A stretch of DNA of 64,000 nucleotides from Lachnospiraceae bacterium (lineage in GTDB: Bacteria; Bacillota; Clostridia; Lachnospirales; Lachnospiraceae), in assembly GCA_017635395.1 (NCBI GenBank), contig JAGBLN010000013.1:1-64000 (forward strand), given 5' to 3'. Of this stretch, positions 63,123 through 64,000 are shown in pieces. The first letter of the stretch is position 1. Each line of letters begins with the position of its first letter. The notes under the pieces are model-generated. The model did no database searches. It was not told where the DNA came from and saw only the letters and a list, made by a program, of their open reading frames with translations. A program made the translations under genes and the position numbers.

Positions 63123-64000
63123 TCAGGCTTCAGCTGTTTCTTCTTTATCTCTTTCAAAAAGCGCTTTCACATAAGCTTTCTCATCAAATTTCTGCAGGTC
63201 TTCAATCTTTTCACCTACACCGATATACTTCACGGGAACATGCAGGCTTGACTGTATTGCTACGGCTATACCGCCCTTTGCGGTTCCGTCCATCTTGGTG
63301 AGTATTATGCCCGTAAGGTCGGACACCTCATTAAATGCAAGCGCCTGCTGCAATGCGTTCTGTCCGGTAGTAGCATCAAGCACAATAAAGTTTTCCCTGT
63401 GAGCTTCCGGATAATTCTTGTCGATTATCTTATTCATCTTGGAAAGCTCGTTCATAAGGTTCTTTTTATTATTCAAACGTCCGGCAGTATCCACCAGAAG
63501 TATGTCGGCTCTTCTTGCTCTGGCTGCTGCCACAGCATCAAAAAGCACACTGGACGGATCTGCGCCTTCCTTGCCGGAAATGAGCTCACAACCTGCCCTG
63601 TCTGCCCAGACCTTAAGCTGGTCACCTGCTGCCGCCCTGAAAGTATCCGCAGCGGCTATTATAACCCTTTTTCCATCATTCTTAAACTGTGAAGCCAGTT
63701 TACCGATGGATGTGGTCTTTCCGACACCGTTTACGCCAATCATAAAAATAACAGAGGTTTCTTTTTCAAAAACATACTCATTCTCGTCGACATGCATAAG
63801 CTCCTCTATGGTTGACACAAGAAGCTCCCTGCACTCATCCGGCCTTACTATATGCTTTTTAGATACATTCTCCTTGAGACGCTCAAGGATTTCTTCCGTA
63901 GTCTGTACACCTATATCTCCGGTGATAAGTATTTCCTCAAGGTCATCATAAAAGGCATCATCGATTTCCTCTGCGCCCTTGAATACAACATCGAGGTTGT
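63123..64000 (-). CDS. ftsY: SRP receptor FtsY, N-terminus cut by window edge
   Basis: The reading frame is open to position 64000, so the 5' part is outside. The visible N domain (DDAFYDDLEEILITGDIGVQ, ERLKENVSKKH) is followed by the G domain: GVNGVGKTT, DTFRAAAGDQL, DTAGRL, TKMDGTAKGG, and a final GEKIEDLQKFDEKAYVKALF. It docks SRP-ribosome complexes at the membrane. Confidence 0.96.
   Translation of the reverse strand, partial: NLDVVFKGAEEIDDAFYDDLEEILITGDIGVQTTEEILERLKENVSKKHIVRPDECRELLVSTIEELMHVDENEYVFEKETSVIFMIGVNGVGKTTSIGKLASQFKNDGKRVIIAAADTFRAAAGDQLKVWADRAGCELISGKEGADPSSVLFDAVAAARARRADILLVDTAGRLNNKKNLMNELSKMNKIIDKNYPEAHRENFIVLDATTGQNALQQALAFNEVSDLTGIILTKMDGTAKGGIAVAIQSSLHVPVKYIGVGEKIEDLQKFDEKAYVKALFERDKEETAEA

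Noticed and set aside
1..64000. CRISPR arrays, tRNA or rRNA genes, insertion sequences, a second VR
   Set aside because: None was recognised when reading intergenic regions on both strands; no further copy of the TR ends was seen outside 52726-52834 and 55317-55425.

Overview
The window looks like a chromosomal segment of a low-to-mid GC Firmicute, most probably a Lachnospiraceae (Clostridia). The reasons are the classic Firmicute housekeeping neighbourhoods (rplI-gdpP, rpsF-ssb-rpsR, recO-era, der-plsY-gpsA, ffh-rpsP-khpA / rimM-trmD / rplS-lepB-rbgA-rnhB), strong AGGAGG-type ribosome sites with TTGACA/TATAAT promoters, orphan flagellar FliK-like and FlhB-like genes beside rnhB, a BmpA-type nucleoside transporter, a giant acyl-CoA dehydratase activase and a GH94 cellobiose phosphorylase. 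The genus assignment is inference; no rRNA or tRNA gene is present.

Layout. 1-9.5 kb (minus strand): rplI (cut by the window edge), gdpP, rpsR-ssb-rpsF with its own promoter and a candidate S6:S18 leader, recO-era, a large M16C metallopeptidase, and a two-gene unit with a sigma-70-like protein that has no region 4. 9.5-25 kb: a rhomboid-like membrane protein with a zinc ribbon, the activase on the plus strand, small hypothetical genes, a degenerate GGDEF membrane protein, a J-domain protein, metA, a small unlisted ORF, a divergent ligA, a CarD-family regulator, and a plus-strand MBOAT/DHHW polymer O-acetylation pair. 25-32 kb: gpsA, plsY, der, a DUF512 protein, tyrS and a membrane-anchored SGNH esterase with a long Asp/Ser tail. 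32-48 kb: a PEBP protein, a TIR/beta-propeller membrane protein, then the yraN-flhB'-fliK'-rnhB-lepB-rbgA-lepB-rplS-natBA-trmD-rimM-khpA-rpsP-ffh-ylxM block. 48.5-51 kb: cellobiose phosphorylase.

51.2-55.9 kb is the accessory region and the most interesting part: a complete diversity-generating retroelement (DGR). On the minus strand the order is avd (55487-55882), template repeat TR (55317-55425), reverse transcriptase (54003-55043), a type I toxin-antitoxin-like module (53596-53922), and a secreted target protein (51768-53465) carrying the variable repeat VR (52726-52834). TR and VR are both 109 bp and differ at 19 positions; 18 of these are at adenines of the coding-strand TR, the signature of adenine-directed mutagenic retrohoming. 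The VR lies in the middle of the target protein (residues 211-247), not at its C-terminus. avd starts 3 bp after xpt, so the cassette sits directly behind a purine salvage and transport gene set.

56-64 kb: xpt, two nucleoside permeases, a double ATPase and the BmpA-like lipoprotein, with a terminator between the lipoprotein and the ATPase gene, then ilvA and ftsY (5' end outside the window). Probably these genes take up nucleosides and salvage purine bases; the DGR probably diversifies a surface or secreted ligand-binding domain.
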